The notes beneath the pieces were generated by a model. That model had not been told where the DNA came from and searched no databases. It worked only from the letters and a program-made list of their open reading frames with translations. DNA of 64,000 nt from contig NZ_JAAGNZ010000001.1 in the NCBI RefSeq assembly GCF_010747415.1, forward strand, positions 806,001 to 870,000, written 5' to 3'. Shown one piece after another: positions 44,674-52,980 of this stretch; the stretch's first letter is position 1, and every line of letters starts with the position of its first letter. A program made the position numbers and the translations under genes. Origin of the DNA: Spirosoma agri. Its GTDB lineage: Bacteria > Bacteroidota > Bacteroidia > Cytophagales > Spirosomataceae.

Positions 44674-47250
44674 ATGAGTAATTATAATGAGGCAATTCTA
44701 AAAATTAAAGTTGCATTAATTAATAGAAATAATTTTTTAGATCTTTCGTCATTAAATCTAACTAATTTACCCGATGAATTAGGGGAGTTGACATTTTTAA
44801 CTAATTTGGATTTAAGCTTCAATAATTTCAATAGGTTACCTCCTATTATAAATAGTTTATTTAATTTACAGCGATTAAATCTAAGTTTCAATTCTTTCTC
44901 GTACACAAACGGTATCGGTTTTGATTTTCCAAATTATTTACAAATAAGAGAATTAGATCTTTCTAATAATTTAATAGATAAAATTCCACAAGATCTATTT
45001 AATCTTGAACAGTTAGAGGACGTAATTCTAACAAATAATCCAGTACTAGATAATATTCCTAGCTATATTATTGAAAAGGGAATAGAATACATAGATAGTT
45101 ATTACGAAGGAATTCATTTTTCAGAAACTACCGATGTTATTTTTGAGGCCAAACTTATATTCGTCGGGCAAGGAGAAGTGGGAAAAACATCATTGATGAA
45201 GAAGTTAATGAATCCAGAAATAGAAATTATTAAGGGTGAAGAAAATACTACGCACGGGATTAATATAGAGAAGTGGTTTACTAGAATACCATTTAGCAAT
45301 GAGGAAATCCACCACATCATATACAATAAATTTGATTACTTGGAAGACGATGACGAGGAAATCTATTTACAGGAATTAGTAGAAAGTAACTTTGTATACG
45401 ATGAAGATGAGGAAATATATTATAAAGAAGCAAAATTAAATATATGGGATTTTGGCGGACAAGATATATACTATTCAACGCATGAGTTTTTTTTAACAAA
45501 AAGGTCAATTTACATTTTTGTGTGGGATGCCCGCAAAGAAGAAGAATTAAGAGGATTTGAATATTGGTTTAACACAATAAATGTGTTAAGCGAAAAAAGT
45601 CCCGTATTAATTGTAATGAACAAATCTGATGAAAGATCTAGACCTATCGATGAAATAAGTTTAAAAAAGCAATTTCAAAATATAATAGGATATCACAAGG
45701 TAAGTTGCATAAATGGCAGTGGAATTTTTGAACTTTATTCGTCAATCATAAATACTTTCAAGCAATTACCACAAATTCGTGATAGGTTACCAAAAGCATG
45801 GGTTATTATTAGAAATAAATTAAGAAATTTAGATCGAAACTACATTAGCTTCAACGAATACACTAATATATGTACGTCTTCTAATATACCCAGAAGCAAT
45901 GTAAATATTTTAAGCGAATATTTACATGATTTAGGTGATATATTACATTTTAAAAAAGATCCCATTCTAAGAAATATGGTGATATTAAATCCAGAATGGG
46001 TAACAAATGCTTGTTACAATTTAATTGACAACATTTCCATACAGGACAATTATGGACGTTTTTCATTTAATGAGTTAAGTAAATTTTGGAAACTAAATGA
46101 GTACCCAAGAGATAAGCATTATGAAATTATTAGTTTATTGCAAAATTTTGAAATATGCTTTAATTTAATTGGTACACATGACTATATTATTCCAGCACTT
46201 TTAAAAGTTAGTTCAAACTACAACAGTGACTTTATAATCAAAAATTCAAAAATAAAATTTGAATATGATTTCAAATTCATGCCAGAAGGGTTAATGGCTA
46301 GATTCATTTGTAGGAATCATTTTTCTATTGAAAAAGATTATTTTTGGAAATATGGAGTCATATTAAAATTCGATGATTCAGTTTCATTAATAATTTCTGA
46401 ACCCATTAGTAGGAAGATTAAAATATTTGTAACTGGGGAAGACTGCGACGCACTATTCGGTATCATTAGAAAAGAATTTGAAATTATTTTTGAAACACTA
46501 AAACTTGTTAGAGAAAATGATTATAATGAAATGATACCTTGCAATTGCGACTTATGTAAAAATAATATTTCTCCGTATTTTCACAGATTTAGTGTATTAA
46601 AGTTATTTAGACAAAAAAATAAATTAACTATTGATTGCCAAAAGAGTGCGGAAGCTGTTGAAGTTTTATCCTTAATAAAAGGGTATACGAAAATCCGCCC
46701 TATTGAAAGAACATTAGAAAATTTACTTGTTGTATGTGCACAATTGCAAAATCAACGAAAGTTATATGACAACAAAGAAGATAGTAGAAATGGTATTATT
46801 GCAAACGCTTTGAATAATAGAGGCATTAATGCAAAAGACCAGACAAGGCTAGGTAGTTCACCCTCAAAAAAGTCTCAGGGTGAAATTGATATTAAACTCG
46901 AAAGTAGTACTGGGTTACCGTTGAGTATATTTGAAGGTTTAAATTTAGATAAATTAGATACTAAAAAAATTCATTCACATGTTGAAAAAATGTTTTATTA
47001 CGACTTTAATGGACTCGAAAATAACTTTCTAGTAATTTATTGCGATTCAAATAAATTTTCAGAGTTATGGGATAAATATAAATTCGCAGTTGTAACCGCC
47101 AATACAAAATATAAGCTTGAGGGAGAATTCCATGATGTATCTGATTTATATGCATACGGAAGCTATATTAAAGTTGGAAAAACAATGTATAAAATAAATG
47201 AAAACCTAAATTCGCTGTATCATCTATTCATTGATATGGCTGATGATTAA
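44674..47250 (+). CDS. Roco protein: LRR - Roc GTPase - COR, with C-terminal PD-(D/E)XK nuclease-like domain
   Basis: 858 residues from ATG 44674. Residues about 20-135 are leucine-rich repeats (FLTNLDLSFNNFNRLPPIIN, IRELDLSNNLIDKIPQDLFN). The Ras-like Roc domain has Walker A GQGEVGKTS (165-173), switch II WDFGGQD (from 258) and NKSD (316-319). A COR region follows (LNPEWVTNACYNLID, AWVIIRNKLRNLDRNYISF), then a Cys cluster PCNCDLCKNN. The last ~130 residues contain SKKSQGEIDIKLES (GEIDIK at 736-741) preceded by GIIANALNNRGINAKDQTRL and followed by LPLSIFEGLNL, a pattern fitting PD-(D/E)XK nucleases, though the catalytic set is inferred. Such a layout suggests a GTPase switch that unleashes a nuclease, as in immune effectors. 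It is the first gene of the island and stands alone. Confidence 0.85.
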   Translation: MSNYNEAILKIKVALINRNNFLDLSSLNLTNLPDELGELTFLTNLDLSFNNFNRLPPIINSLFNLQRLNLSFNSFSYTNGIGFDFPNYLQIRELDLSNNLIDKIPQDLFNLEQLEDVILTNNPVLDNIPSYIIEKGIEYIDSYYEGIHFSETTDVIFEAKLIFVGQGEVGKTSLMKKLMNPEIEIIKGEENTTHGINIEKWFTRIPFSNEEIHHIIYNKFDYLEDDDEEIYLQELVESNFVYDEDEEIYYKEAKLNIWDFGGQDIYYSTHEFFLTKRSIYIFVWDARKEEELRGFEYWFNTINVLSEKSPVLIVMNKSDERSRPIDEISLKKQFQNIIGYHKVSCINGSGIFELYSSIINTFKQLPQIRDRLPKAWVIIRNKLRNLDRNYISFNEYTNICTSSNIPRSNVNILSEYLHDLGDILHFKKDPILRNMVILNPEWVTNACYNLIDNISIQDNYGRFSFNELSKFWKLNEYPRDKHYEIISLLQNFEICFNLIGTHDYIIPALLKVSSNYNSDFIIKNSKIKFEYDFKFMPEGLMARFICRNHFSIEKDYFWKYGVILKFDDSVSLIISEPISRKIKIFVTGEDCDALFGIIRKEFEIIFETLKLVRENDYNEMIPCNCDLCKNNISPYFHRFSVLKLFRQKNKLTIDCQKSAEAVEVLSLIKGYTKIRPIERTLENLLVVCAQLQNQRKLYDNKEDSRNGIIANALNNRGINAKDQTRLGSSPSKKSQGEIDIKLESSTGLPLSIFEGLNLDKLDTKKIHSHVEKMFYYDFNGLENNFLVIYCDSNKFSELWDKYKFAVVTANTKYKLEGEFHDVSDLYAYGSYIKVGKTMYKINENLNSLYHLFIDMADD

Positions 47251-47288
47251 TAATATAACTTGTCTATGAAAAGAATAAAGTGAATAGA

Positions 47289-47421
47289 TTATACTTCTTG
47301 TTTGCCTTCTGGTATACCGATCTTAAAAACTGTAGCATCCAAGTCAATTTCTGGCTCTGAAACGGTTTTTTGCAGGAAACACCAATTTGCCTACATTTGA
47401 GATATAGCCAGTAAGAATAAT
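47289..47421 (-). pseudogene. Relic of a small conserved gene
   Basis: Reading leftward, one frame gives TGYISNVGKLVFPAKN and, after a shift, another gives TVSEPEIDLDATVFKIGIP and a stop at 47289. Together they look like the C-terminus of a short 'GKLVFPaKT...FkiGi..GK' protein broken by a frameshift. The remainder of the 47251-47585 gap holds nothing else I can support. Confidence 0.35.
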
Positions 47422-47585
47422 TTTTTAACGTCTTTCTTTTGCTCCCCTTTCATTTATTGTTATCTGTTGGAGAGCAGAAATGAATATTGAGTGATTTTAA
47501 TTTTTAATGCTAAATAAAAACTTATAGAATTACTCTTATTAGGTTTATATTTATATCTGATTTAATTTAGAATAACATTATTAAT

Positions 47586-48254
47586 ATGGAGACTGAATCT
47601 CTTTTTGTCAAATTTAAGGAACTATACAAAGAAAGAAGTCTACATGATTGCCAAAACAAATTTATCCGGGATGGCATCATTGATCCAATCTTTTTCAGTA
47701 GTCAGCAAACAAAAATCTTATTTATTGCCAAAGAACACAATCATTTAGGTAATCCAATAGAGAATCCTGACGAAGATGATTACCGTAAATGGTGGAATTA
47801 TCATGTACACTTACAGTTTTCCCACAGAATCAGTGAGTGGGCTTATGGCATTCTGAATGGTTTTCCCGAAGGTATCGAGCAATTAAGGTATGATCAGAAG
47901 CATTTAGCTCTCCGATCAATTGCCTTTATAAATGTCAAAAAAGCTAGTGGCAATTCAAAAGCCGACTCAAATGTCATTTGCCATTACATCTCAGAAAGTA
48001 GGAATTTGCTACATCAACAGATTGAAATGATTTCACCTACTTTAATTATATGCTGTCTTCGGCAAGATTACTACATAGAATCTCTTTTTCAGCTCAAAAT
48101 GAATACGGTTGAAACAGGCATATTCAGTTATGGAAATTGGGAAGGTGTACCTGTCATTAACTTTTATCACCCTTCTTCACGTAAAAAGAAACTGTTTTTA
48201 TATCAGCAGTTACAAGAAGCAGTAAATCATATCAAATGCATGGATGGCCAGTAA
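47586..48254 (+). CDS. Hypothetical protein with uracil-DNA-glycosylase-like fold
   Basis: 222 residues, ATG 47586. TKILFIAKEHNHLGNPIENP near residue 42 looks like the first strand and nucleotide-binding loop of UDG-superfamily proteins ('vLfvgkePn'). RSIAFINVKKASGNSKADSN, then LLHQQIEMISPTLIICCLRQ and VPVINFYHPSSRKKKLFLYQ follow with the spacing of that fold, the HPSSR loop standing where 'HPS' motifs occur. The active-site water-activating residue of true UDGs cannot be assigned. Similar proteins are often just annotated as hypothetical; a role in handling damaged or modified bases is a guess. It is an isolated gene in the island. Confidence 0.6.
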   Translation: METESLFVKFKELYKERSLHDCQNKFIRDGIIDPIFFSSQQTKILFIAKEHNHLGNPIENPDEDDYRKWWNYHVHLQFSHRISEWAYGILNGFPEGIEQLRYDQKHLALRSIAFINVKKASGNSKADSNVICHYISESRNLLHQQIEMISPTLIICCLRQDYYIESLFQLKMNTVETGIFSYGNWEGVPVINFYHPSSRKKKLFLYQQLQEAVNHIKCMDGQ

Positions 48255-48276
48255 TTGAAAAATAAAGAGTTATATA

Positions 48277-48981
48277 TTAGTCATCTTTTCGTATTGGCCC
48301 TTTCAAAATGTAACCCTGACCTACCACACCGTTACTATTTTTGTAGTCTACCTTATAGAAATAATTCGTTTCGCTCACTACTGTAATGGCAGTACCCTGA
48401 ACTAACTCATCAATTTGTTTGGATAGTTTATTTGGCTTCTTGTACACTGCCGCGGTTTTCTCAATGACATAATTTTTTACTTTGTCATTGGCCACTTCCG
48501 AATTGGCTATTGGTTTCAGAAATCCCCATACCAGAAGTAAAACCAAGGCACAGCTCAGGACTTTCTTTATGGTTACATATTGTGGTTTATTATAGGAGTT
48601 GACGCTGGCTAGTGTTTGGTAGGCTAAATCAGCATGCTTCTTTTTTTCCAGATACAGATTCCAAAGTTTATACACTTGTTCATGATCACCAGTCGAATGT
48701 TGAGCTATATCAGCAGGGTTACCAGCATTTTGGGTATAGTTGCCACTATTCATTGCCACCATAGCTTCGTTCAGTTGTTTGTCATACTTCTTTCGTCTTG
48801 ACGGATTTGATAACACCTCATTGGCTTCATTTATTGATTTAAACATATCCATTAAAAACGAATCTCCATTGTTTTTGTCGGGATGAAATTTGACAGATAG
48901 TTTTCGATAGGCTTGTTTTATTTCCTCAGCAGTAGCGTCTTGCTCGATACCTAATAGATGATAATAATTCTTTGTCGTCAT
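48277..48981 (-). CDS. Membrane-anchored J-domain protein with C-terminal SH3-like domain
   Basis: 234 residues. The J-domain occupies residues 1-70 (YYHLLGIEQDATAEEIKQAY, KLSVKFHPDKNNGDSF with HPD at 33-35). A linker and helix lead to one membrane segment (about 143-161, VLSCALVLLLVWGFLKPIA) and an SH3b-like domain (YVIEKTAAVYKKPNKLSKQI, DELVQGTAITVVSETNYFYK, GQGYILKGPIR). It would recruit DnaK to the membrane while the SH3 part binds something outside. It is the last of three leftward genes (49695-48277) with gaps of 6-9 bases, a tight operon. Client and purpose are unknown. Confidence 0.85.
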   Translation of the reverse strand: MTTKNYYHLLGIEQDATAEEIKQAYRKLSVKFHPDKNNGDSFLMDMFKSINEANEVLSNPSRRKKYDKQLNEAMVAMNSGNYTQNAGNPADIAQHSTGDHEQVYKLWNLYLEKKKHADLAYQTLASVNSYNKPQYVTIKKVLSCALVLLLVWGFLKPIANSEVANDKVKNYVIEKTAAVYKKPNKLSKQIDELVQGTAITVVSETNYFYKVDYKNSNGVVGQGYILKGPIRKDD

Positions 48982-48990
48982 AGGGTTGGC

Positions 48991-49251
48991 TTATTTCAGT
49001 AAAAAGTAGATGGCAAGTAGGATAGCCGCTATCAGCCACCTAACTGTTTTTATGTTTTTTCGCGATTCTGCTCTGTGATCAAGTTCATCAACACATTGGC
49101 CACACACATTCTTTTTGGAGTAGTGTTTACTGTTGCCATAAGAAACACGTCGTCCATAATTTACCCGCTCAGTAGTGCCACTGTAGAGTTCACGTCGATA
49201 AAGTCGTTGATTTGCTGGCAAAATAATACCACATCGTTGACAGGTTGGCAT
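48991..49251 (-). CDS. Small zinc-ribbon protein with C-terminal membrane anchor
   Basis: 86 residues with CQRCG at 4-8 and CGQCVDELD near 50-58, a four-Cys zinc ribbon, then a basic linker and one membrane helix at the very end (VRWLIAAILLAIYFLLK). It would be a tail-anchored protein facing the cytoplasm. It lies between the J-domain gene (9 bases) and the upstream membrane protein gene (6 bases), so the three are translated from one mRNA. I recognise no named family. Confidence 0.75.
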   Translation of the reverse strand: MPTCQRCGIILPANQRLYRRELYSGTTERVNYGRRVSYGNSKHYSKKNVCGQCVDELDHRAESRKNIKTVRWLIAAILLAIYFLLK

Positions 49252-49257
49252 AAGTGT

Positions 49258-49695
49258 CTATTTTAGATTCTTCCAACCAACGACTCTGTAATTTTCCAGC
49301 GAGATTTCCAGATCATAGCTAGGATTACCTAGACGGTTCGTGGATTCGCCATAGTACCACTTAGAGGTCATTACACCCTTATAATTTCCATCAAGTATTT
49401 TATCGGGCTGGCCCATTGAGGTCAACAGAAGGATCATGGGCATATCTTCAAAAAAGATACCGCGTTCTAGTTGTTGAGCTAGATCGTTCCCATACTGATT
49501 ACTATAGACTTGTGTAATGGTGGCAAGATGATCACGCCGAATCAGATTCATTTCCTGTCTGGCCGTTTCAAATTCAGCTTGAGCTGACTGCTGCCAGTTG
49601 TTGATTTTTCGGGATTCATATAGCTGTTTACCTACCATTGTAGCTATGTAGCCTATGATTGAGATGTTGCCCAAATAGAATAAAGCTTCCTTCAT
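49258..49695 (-). CDS. Membrane-anchored protein with BamE/SmpA-like C-terminal domain
   Basis: 145 residues: N-terminal membrane helix (LFYLGNISIIGYIATMVG), a charged coiled segment (residues 30-65), then a small domain with MILLLTSMGQPDKILDGNYK, VMTSKWYYGESTNRLG and LEISLENYRVVGWKNLK. The 'G.P......kW.Yg......f.n..V..w' spacing is that of BamE/SmpA-like and related lipid- or protein-binding folds; this is a resemblance only. It is the first gene of the three-gene operon reading to 48277, divergent from the XRE regulator at 49818. Confidence 0.65.
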   Translation of the reverse strand: MKEALFYLGNISIIGYIATMVGKQLYESRKINNWQQSAQAEFETARQEMNLIRRDHLATITQVYSNQYGNDLAQQLERGIFFEDMPMILLLTSMGQPDKILDGNYKGVMTSKWYYGESTNRLGNPSYDLEISLENYRVVGWKNLK

Positions 49696-49817
49696 AGAAT
49701 TAATGTAGATCTTGGAGCGATTAAGTTAAATTCTTCGTCAAATATAGTCTTTGTCAGCCAATCTACTGACAGTCGATTAATAAACATCTCCCAATTTGCT
49801 CATACTTGAATTGGGCA

Positions 49818-50036
49818 ATGGAAAAAGCCACCTTCTTAAAATTGTTGGGTCAAAATATCGCTAGTCTTCGACTAGCAAAAGGCTGGTCGCAGACTGACCT
49901 AGCCAATGCCTGTGATAAAGATCGACAGACACTACATAAAGTGGAAAATGGACAGGTGAATGTATCAGTATACTTTCTAAAACAGATTGCTGAAGCGTTG
50001 GAAATTCCCGTTTATCAGATTCTTGTTTTTAAGTAA
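49818..50036 (+). CDS. XRE-family HTH transcriptional regulator
   Basis: 72 residues from ATG 49818; a TTG 12 bases upstream is less likely. The whole protein is one Cro/cI-type helix-turn-helix: LGQNIASLRLAKGWSQTDLA, KDRQTLHKVENGQVNVSVYF and LKQIAEALEIPVYQILVF. It binds DNA as a dimer. It is divergent from the J-domain cassette with 122 bases between, so it could regulate that operon and itself. Confidence 0.9.
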   Translation: MEKATFLKLLGQNIASLRLAKGWSQTDLANACDKDRQTLHKVENGQVNVSVYFLKQIAEALEIPVYQILVFK

Positions 50037-50238
50037 TTCCTTTCTAGCTCGTTGTGTAGACGCTAGCACACATTTTTTAAGCTTGTACAATAAACTAAGC
50101 TATATCAGAAGTATATAGCCATGTCTAATACGATTCTAAATACAACCATTCATATCCTTTATTCGTGTTTAGTTAGGCTACTTAAATTCCATAAAAGCTT
50201 CCTACCTATAAACAGAGCTAGCCTAATTAGTGTATAAT

Positions 50239-51387
50239 TTAATTATTCTTTTCTAACTCCTCAATGGTTTTTTTTATTTCGGTAGTGTCGAATAATGCAG
50301 ATCCAATTTCAATTGCACGTCTGTAAAACGGCAAAATGAATTTTGGAAAACTTTTCCTTTTAAAATAATTTTCTTCTTTAAGCATTTTCTGATGGCGTAA
50401 ACCACCAAATTTTAATAACAAATTAGTAGCTTTTGCAATTTCATCAGGATAGTTTCTTTCAGAAATTTTTTCAATCAAGTTATGAAATTCTGCATCACTT
50501 TGATGAATATCATCTTTATCCTCATACCTCTTAATTTGGTCATTAATTTCTATAGATTCAATATTGGGCATATCAAATCTAATATTATGACCAACGTACA
50601 TATCGTATTTTTCATCGTACCATATCCCGGCATCGTACCATTCGTCAAAGAATTGAACATGTTTTTCAATTTTGAAACCTTTCAATCCTTGATTTGACCC
50701 TAAAATAGTTATATTACTTGGATTTGGGAAAAAGCCAAAGACCACTTTGTTCTCCTTATAGCTTGCAAATGCATTTAGATAAAGGTCTCTAAACGATTCA
50801 AAGAAAGATATCACATTGTTTATTTTCGGATAAAAAAAGCCGTTTATTTCAAACGAAGATTGGCCTATGCCACCAATATAAATTGGTTCAGTTTCGTGTA
50901 GTATATAATTATCATTACCTAAAGAATAAGCTGAATGAAAGAATGTGTTTCGTATTTCTTTGAAGTAGTTTTCCTTAAAAAATTTTACAATATTGTGTTT
51001 ATTCGCATCAAATAAAAGTTCTAATAAAAATTCTTGTTTTTCCCCAATACCTAAAACCCTTTCATATTTTTTTGTTTTCCAAAAAAGATATGATGAGCCT
51101 CTGTAACCCATTTTTACTTTACAAAGACTACCAATAATATTGTAGAAATCGCTATTCTCAAAAAAAGTAGAATAAAGTAAAGCCCCCATTCTTGTTTTCT
51201 CTTTGTCAGTATGCGAAATATAAAGTCTTTTATAAAAGTCTAAAGCTTCAAACCATTCGTGAAGATTCGTGGTCAGTTTATGTGTACCCATCCCTCTATA
51301 ATTGATTAACGTTAAAACCAATTCAAATTCACTTCTTTGCTTGGCTTCATCAAATAAGAGTTTGAGTTCATCTATTACTTCTTCCAT
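50239..51387 (-). CDS. Hypothetical protein with HEPN-like Rx4H motif
   Basis: 382 residues without signal peptide or membrane segment. EIRNTFFHSAYSLG contains R146-N-T-F-F-H151, the Rx4-6H arrangement that is the active site of many HEPN ribonucleases, in a predicted helical region (about 115-160). The rest (GQSSFEINGFFYPKINNVIS, and a helical C-terminus) is not recognised. HEPN nucleases are common effectors in toxin-antitoxin and anti-phage systems, but a single motif in a helix is weak evidence. The gene sits directly outside the left end of the IS1595-type transposon, whose terminal repeat lies 19 bases upstream of its start codon, so its original promoter may have been replaced. Confidence 0.6.
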   Translation of the reverse strand: MEEVIDELKLLFDEAKQRSEFELVLTLINYRGMGTHKLTTNLHEWFEALDFYKRLYISHTDKEKTRMGALLYSTFFENSDFYNIIGSLCKVKMGYRGSSYLFWKTKKYERVLGIGEKQEFLLELLFDANKHNIVKFFKENYFKEIRNTFFHSAYSLGNDNYILHETEPIYIGGIGQSSFEINGFFYPKINNVISFFESFRDLYLNAFASYKENKVVFGFFPNPSNITILGSNQGLKGFKIEKHVQFFDEWYDAGIWYDEKYDMYVGHNIRFDMPNIESIEINDQIKRYEDKDDIHQSDAEFHNLIEKISERNYPDEIAKATNLLLKFGGLRHQKMLKEENYFKRKSFPKFILPFYRRAIEIGSALFDTTEIKKTIEELEKNN

Positions 51388-51405
51388 TTATTTTTATCTT
51401 TTTTA

Positions 51406-51436
51406 AAGGCAATTATATATTTGACGACCCCCAATA
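51406..51436 (+). repeat. Left terminal inverted repeat of the IS1595-type element
   Basis: Reads inward AAGG-C-AATTATATAT-TTGACGACCCCC-AATA. It matches the reverse complement of 54037-54066 with two substitutions and one extra C. Confidence 0.65.
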
Positions 51437-51450
51437 TTGATAAGGTTACG

Positions 51451-51479
51451 GAAAAGCCCTTGTATAAATAGGGGCTTTC
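51451..51479 (-). terminator. Terminator of the passenger operon
   Basis: On the minus strand AAAGCCC (51478-51472) and GGGCTTT (51459-51453) pair and end in a short T-run. It follows the stop codon of the small ORF at 51478 and lies just inside the left terminal repeat, closing the passenger transcript. Confidence 0.65.
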
Positions 51480-51585
51480 ATTGTTTATCCTCGTCGTTCC
51501 AGTCCTGTTTGTGCATATCTTCTTCGCCCTGATCGTCAGGCGGTGGGGTATTTGGTAGAATCTCAAGTGCTTCATCAAACCTCAT
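51478..51585 (-). CDS. Small acidic ORF at the end of the passenger operon
   Basis: 35 residues from ATG 51585 (MRFDEALEILPNTPPPDDQG, then an acidic tail with EEDMHKQDWNDEDKQ), strongly acidic and proline-containing. It lies 34 bases after the four-TM gene and is followed at once by the terminator. No family recognised; its composition looks like real protein, but it is very short. Confidence 0.4.
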   Translation of the reverse strand: MRFDEALEILPNTPPPDDQGEEDMHKQDWNDEDKQ

Positions 51586-51619
51586 GTCTAACTATAGCGG
51601 TTCGTCGCCATTAGGCTTA

Positions 51620-52159
51620 TTATTCTGTTTCTTCATTTTCTTCTTCGTATAAATCAACTTCTAATTCCCGCTGTGCTTCAAGTTCTATCTTTTTGGCAAG
51701 GTAGTCTGATCTGCTTTGCGTTAACTTAAGCGTAACTATTACGGCAGTGATGGTAGCAATAAGACTGTACGTAAAAACAAACAGAAAAGTAAGAAAAATA
51801 GGTCTATTGTGTTCTGTATTGCTTCCATTTAATGATGCATGAATATAGATTACTATATTGAAGATAAGGGAAATAAATAGGATGAATAATGTTGCTTTGA
51901 AGTAAGCTAGCATCCGAGAAAACAACTTATTCCCTTTTTCGATGAAAACAATAAACTCGTTGTCTGGAAAGGCTAAAATCACTGCAAGACTAGCAAAGAA
52001 AATCGAAAAAATGATGGATAAAACAGCTATTGCAGTTCCATAAATTGCAACACATACTGAGTTTTCGATTTTATCTGGCACAAATAGAACACCTAATATT
52101 AAGGCAATAAGCCCCAAAATAGTATCGTAACTTAATATGTATGATTCAATTCTTCTCAT
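51620..52159 (-). CDS. Four-TM membrane protein with cytoplasmic acidic tail (passenger 2)
   Basis: 179 residues from ATG 52159. Four hydrophobic segments are clear: about 12-27 (DTILGLIALILGVLFV), 36-64 (VAIYGTAIAVLSIIFSIFFA), 87-107 (YFKATLFILFISLIFNIVIY) and 120-146 (FLTFLFVFTYSLIATITAVI), followed by a charged coiled tail (ELEAQRELEVDLYEEENEE). It overlaps the upstream gene by 14 bases, so translation of the two is coupled. In phage lambda a similar layout (soluble RexA, four-TM RexB) forms an abortive-infection system in which the membrane protein depolarises the cell; this is an analogy of architecture, not homology. I recognise no named family. Confidence 0.75.
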   Translation of the reverse strand: MRRIESYILSYDTILGLIALILGVLFVPDKIENSVCVAIYGTAIAVLSIIFSIFFASLAVILAFPDNEFIVFIEKGNKLFSRMLAYFKATLFILFISLIFNIVIYIHASLNGSNTEHNRPIFLTFLFVFTYSLIATITAVIVTLKLTQSRSDYLAKKIELEAQRELEVDLYEEENEETE

Positions 52160-52976
52160 CAATCAACTTATTAATTTGGTCAATTATTTCAAAAGGCCTC
52201 ATGCTGTTAAATTCATCTATATTCGCTTTTTTTTGCCTTTCTGATTTTGTAGAGCTTATAGTTATTTGCTTACCACTTTTTGTTTCGCCCATCGCTTTGC
52301 CTATGCCATATCCAACGTCTGTATAAATGCTATTATTCTTAATTTCCTCATCATTAATATTAAGACCACCCTTCTTTGCTTTGTACTTCGTTTTCTTCTG
52401 ACTTACATTTTGGGTGTTTAGCTTTTTGTCAATATCTTGAATAAGGTCAATCGGATAAGGGTTTGTCGGGTGGATAGTCAACTCCAAATAAAATACGGTC
52501 TTTAACTTCTGTAAACTTTCGTAAAAACTGTAATTGTCATGTATGGGTATTGCTTCACATTCATAGGCTAAATTATAATTAATAAGCCCCTTGGTAATCA
52601 ATTGATTGAATCTATCAATAAATGAAGCCTTCGCAATGTTTTTATTTTCATTATAAAGTAGAATATTTTCCTTAAACTCAATAATGAAATTTGATTGCGC
52701 AAATACTTTATCTAAAACGGTCTGGCTTTTGGTCTTTTGATTTGGAACGTCCATTGTTGTATCTTCTTCATCTCGATACTTAACTAATTTTCCAATAATC
52801 ATTTGAACGCCTTTGTGTTCAATTATTTCAACGTCAGCAAATGTAAACGGACTTGACCTAAAGTGAATAGTTCCACTATTATTTAAGGCTTTAACAACAA
52901 CGTCAATTAGATCTGCTTCTTTTCCGGTGTAAAATAATGTCTTGTTATAGTTTAATTTAGCAAAATAGAAGTCCAT
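52146..52976 (-). CDS. Soluble protein of unknown function, partner of the four-TM protein (passenger 1)
   Basis: 276 residues, ATG 52976, no signal peptide or membrane helix. The first 200 residues look alpha/beta (MDFYFAKLNYNKTLFYTGKE, FRSSPFTFADVEIIEHKGVQ, MIIGKLVKYRDEEDTTMDVP, VFAQSNFIIEFKENILLYNE, LKTVFYLELTIHPTNPYPID), the rest is lysine-rich and probably flexible (about 200-276). The pattern 'ftF.dv......GKLvKy' recurs in unnamed proteins of accessory regions as far as I recall; I cannot name the family with confidence. It begins four bases after the transposase stop and overlaps the four-TM gene. It would be the sensor or regulatory half of the pair. Confidence 0.7.
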   Translation of the reverse strand: MDFYFAKLNYNKTLFYTGKEADLIDVVVKALNNSGTIHFRSSPFTFADVEIIEHKGVQMIIGKLVKYRDEEDTTMDVPNQKTKSQTVLDKVFAQSNFIIEFKENILLYNENKNIAKASFIDRFNQLITKGLINYNLAYECEAIPIHDNYSFYESLQKLKTVFYLELTIHPTNPYPIDLIQDIDKKLNTQNVSQKKTKYKAKKGGLNINDEEIKNNSIYTDVGYGIGKAMGETKSGKQITISSTKSERQKKANIDEFNSMRPFEIIDQINKLIDEKN

Positions 52977-52980
52977 ATGG

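Noticed and set aside
51375-51578. 67-residue leftward ORF over the transposon's left end
   Set aside because: It covers the terminal repeat and terminator and is in another frame than the acidic 35-residue ORF.
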